Assembly (NCBI GenBank): GCA_965263375.1
Contig: OZ253669.1
Span: 1,302,001 to 1,366,000, forward strand
From: JAJFFW01 sp965263375
GTDB taxonomy: Bacteria > Pseudomonadota > Alphaproteobacteria > Caulobacterales > Parvularculaceae
Reading direction: 5' to 3'
Length of the DNA: 64,000 bases
The notes under the pieces were generated by a model. It saw only the letters and a list, made by a program, of their open reading frames with translations. It did not search any database and was not told the origin of the DNA. A program made the position numbers and the translations under genes. Below are positions 62,558-64,000 of the stretch, piece after piece. Within the stretch, counting starts at the first letter, position 1. Every line of letters begins with the position of its first letter.

Positions 62558-62584
62558 TTTGCGCATGACGAGGATAGGCGCAAA
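62558..62584 (+). other. Inverted repeat between the DUF1499 gene and clpS
   Basis: TTTGCGC and GCGCAAA pair perfectly around 13 bases. It lies about 80 nt after the DUF1499 stop with no T-run. The rest of the 294-base gap 62478-62771 is AT-rich with a -10 for clpS but no coding frame. Confidence 0.35.
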
Positions 62585-62701
62585 GACGGATAGTCAATAT
62601 TCAAGTTAGTCAATGCATTTTAAATGCGTTGTCATGCATAGTAACGGTGTGGGCGTTATTGAAGAAAAGTATTGATAACCCTCGGGCGACGAAAATTAGG
62701 G

Positions 62702-62707
62702 TATAAT
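62702..62707 (+). promoter_or_regulatory. Consensus -10 element upstream of clpS
   Basis: TATAAT lies 65 nt before the clpS ATG. No good -35 sits 16-18 bp upstream (CCCTCG or similar), so the promoter may depend on an activator or another sigma factor. Confidence 0.45.
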
Positions 62708-62771
62708 AGCAGCGGGTAAGCGTTGCTTTGATTGATAGCTAAATACGAATTTCGGGTTGACGAATAAGGTA

Positions 62772-63107
62772 ATGACTGACGAAAAAGATAATGAACAGGG
62801 GACCGGGCCCGGCGTTGATATCGGCGTAATTACTAAGCCGGAACAAAAGACCAAGCGTCCCTCGCTCTATAAGGTCATACTCTTGAATGATGACTACACA
62901 CCCCAGGATTTTGTGGTGTGGTTAATTCAAGCGGTCTTTAACAAAGATCAAGACGAGGCGGTGCGGATCATGATGCATGTTCATCAGAACGGCATCGGCG
63001 TGTGTGGTGTTTACACTTATGAGGTTGCGGAGACGAAAGTTGCGCAAGTGATGGAGCTTGCGCGTCGTGATCAACATCCTCTTCAATGTACTTTAGAGCG
63101 GGAGTAG
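62772..63107 (+). CDS. clpS: Clp protease adaptor ClpS
   Basis: This 111-aa adaptor delivers N-end-rule substrates to ClpAP. The core YKVILLNDDYTPQDFVVWLIQ carries the residues that line the N-degron pocket, followed by AVRIMMHVHQNGIGVCGVYT. The disordered N-terminal part is Asp/Glu/Gly-rich. ATG 62772 with AATAAGG is preferred over a TTG at 62757. clpA begins 4 nt after the stop. Confidence 0.95.
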   Translation: MTDEKDNEQGTGPGVDIGVITKPEQKTKRPSLYKVILLNDDYTPQDFVVWLIQAVFNKDQDEAVRIMMHVHQNGIGVCGVYTYEVAETKVAQVMELARRDQHPLQCTLERE

Positions 63108-63111
63108 TCAT

Positions 63112-64000
63112 TTGGCGTCTTTCAGTCGGAATCTAGATGAAGCATTACATCGGGCGATTGCTATCGCCACATCACGTGATCATGAACTCGCGACATTAGA
63201 ACATTTGCTGATCGCGCTGACGGATGACCAAGACGCTGCGGCGGTAATGCGCGCTTGTAACGTTGATGTCGATGAATTGCGCCGCGACCTTTACGAGTTC
63301 ATTGAAAATGAGCTGGCGAATTTAAAAACTGATAGCGGTGAACAAGCCAAGCCCACAACGAGTTTTCAGCGTGTTATTCAACGGGCGGTCATCCATGTTC
63401 AGTCATCGGGCCGCGAAGAAGTAACCGGCGCCAATGTGCTTGTCGCCTTGTTTGCTGAGCGTGAGTCGAACGCTGCGCATTTCTTACAAAAACAGGATAT
63501 GACCCGTTTTGATGCGGTGAACTATATCTCCCACGGGCTTGCCAAACGCCCAGGCGAGGGGACTGGCCGGACGGCCCGCGGCGCAGCAGAGGAGCCTGAA
63601 GGCGTCCCGCGTCAAGGGGAAGATCCGTTATCGGAATATTGTGTTGACCTTAACGAAAAAGCGCGGATGGGCAAGATCGACCCTCTTATCGGGCGCGATG
63701 CTGAGGTTGAGCGGTCCATTCAAGTGCTTTGCCGTCGCCGCAAAAATAACCCGCTTTTGGTGGGTGATCCTGGGGTCGGTAAAACCGCAATTGCTGAAGG
63801 GCTAGCGCGCCGTATTGTTGATGAAGAAGTTCCAGAAGTGTTGGACAACTCAACGATCTTCGCTCTTGATATGGGGGCGTTGCTTGCGGGCACGCGCTAT
63901 CGCGGCGATTTTGAGGAGCGCATCAAGGCGGTATTAAAAGAACTTGAAGAGCACGAAGATGCGATTCTTTTTATTGACGAAATCCACACGGTTATCGGCG
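63112..64000 (+). CDS. clpA: ClpA ATPase subunit, 5' part
   Basis: These are the first 296 codons of the AAA+ unfoldase of ClpAP, cut by the window end. The N-domain starts ASFSRNLDEALHRAI and contains LATLEHLLIAL and DDQDAAAVMRACNVD. The first ATPase module has Walker A GDPGVGKTAIAEG and Walker B ILFIDEIHTVIG. The start is TTG 63112, supported by GGAG 7 nt upstream and by homology from that codon. It is in operon with clpS. Confidence 0.96.
   Translation, partial: MASFSRNLDEALHRAIAIATSRDHELATLEHLLIALTDDQDAAAVMRACNVDVDELRRDLYEFIENELANLKTDSGEQAKPTTSFQRVIQRAVIHVQSSGREEVTGANVLVALFAERESNAAHFLQKQDMTRFDAVNYISHGLAKRPGEGTGRTARGAAEEPEGVPRQGEDPLSEYCVDLNEKARMGKIDPLIGRDAEVERSIQVLCRRRKNNPLLVGDPGVGKTAIAEGLARRIVDEEVPEVLDNSTIFALDMGALLAGTRYRGDFEERIKAVLKELEEHEDAILFIDEIHTVIG

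Noticed and set aside
63539..63805. Short frame within the clpA region
   Set aside because: It lies wholly inside clpA in another frame, and clpA homology is continuous across it.

Overview
The window is a chromosomal segment of an alphaproteobacterium of moderate GC content. The basis is the SAM-II riboswitch, the ProRS without an insertion/editing domain, short-LID adenylate kinase directly after secY, the ATP12-type F1 chaperone, the DacF-SPOR carboxypeptidase / phasin / clpS / clpA order, CTTGAC-like -35 elements, and the rpsL-rpsG-fusA-tuf-rpsJ junction. Exosortase and TadG/TadE genes beside an enolase-ftsB-pdhA block fit lineages around Caulobacterales/Parvularculales, but I cannot fix the family from sequence alone.

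Layout. 1-25.4 kb holds the transcription/translation superoperon: the 3' part of rpoB, rpoC and a terminator; rpsL-rpsG-fusA-tuf and a terminator; then S10-spc-alpha genes from rpsJ to secY, adk, rpsM, rpsK, rpoA and rplQ, closed by a terminator. All are full length. Oddities are a replaced Phe-Pro in the adenylate kinase signature, a strong terminator only about 30 nt before rpsJ, and a run of stem-loops between rpsJ and rplC. 25.5-33.3 kb holds an ABC exporter and a tightly overlapped operon: HtrA/Deg protease, rarA, a fatty-acid-hydroxylase-family enzyme, fluoride channel crcB, a pseudouridine synthase and the ATP12 chaperone.

33.3-37.9 kb holds a MOSC protein, an EF-hand protein, lipB, a tRNA-Leu(GAG) that lies antisense over the 5' end of the lipB frame, and a TonB-dependent receptor. 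38.0-41.9 kb is a methionine-branch operon: promoter, SAM-II riboswitch, a MetX-type homoserine acyltransferase, cystathionine gamma-synthase, and a homoserine dehydrogenase carrying a degenerate aspartokinase-like N-terminal domain. A small secreted protein with only the serine motif of trypsin-like proteases follows. 42.4-49.9 kb is housekeeping: proS, lolC/E and lolD, a small secreted protein, rpmF, eno, ftsB and pdhA.

50-57.6 kb is an accessory block where pdhB and pdhC would normally follow pdhA: a TadG-like von Willebrand protein, two TadE-like pseudopilins, a glycosyltransferase, an exosortase-A-type amidotransferase and a divergent exosortase. 57.7-64 kb holds acs with repeat-rich upstream DNA, a DacF-type carboxypeptidase with a SPOR domain, a phasin with a promoter that carries TTGC/GCAA dyads, a DUF1499 protein, clpS and the 5' part of clpA.

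The points most worth following are the tRNA/lipB overlap, the SAM-II-controlled operon with its kinase-relic dehydrogenase, the atypical adenylate kinase, the exosortase island without visible substrates, and the paired operators upstream of acs and the phasin gene.
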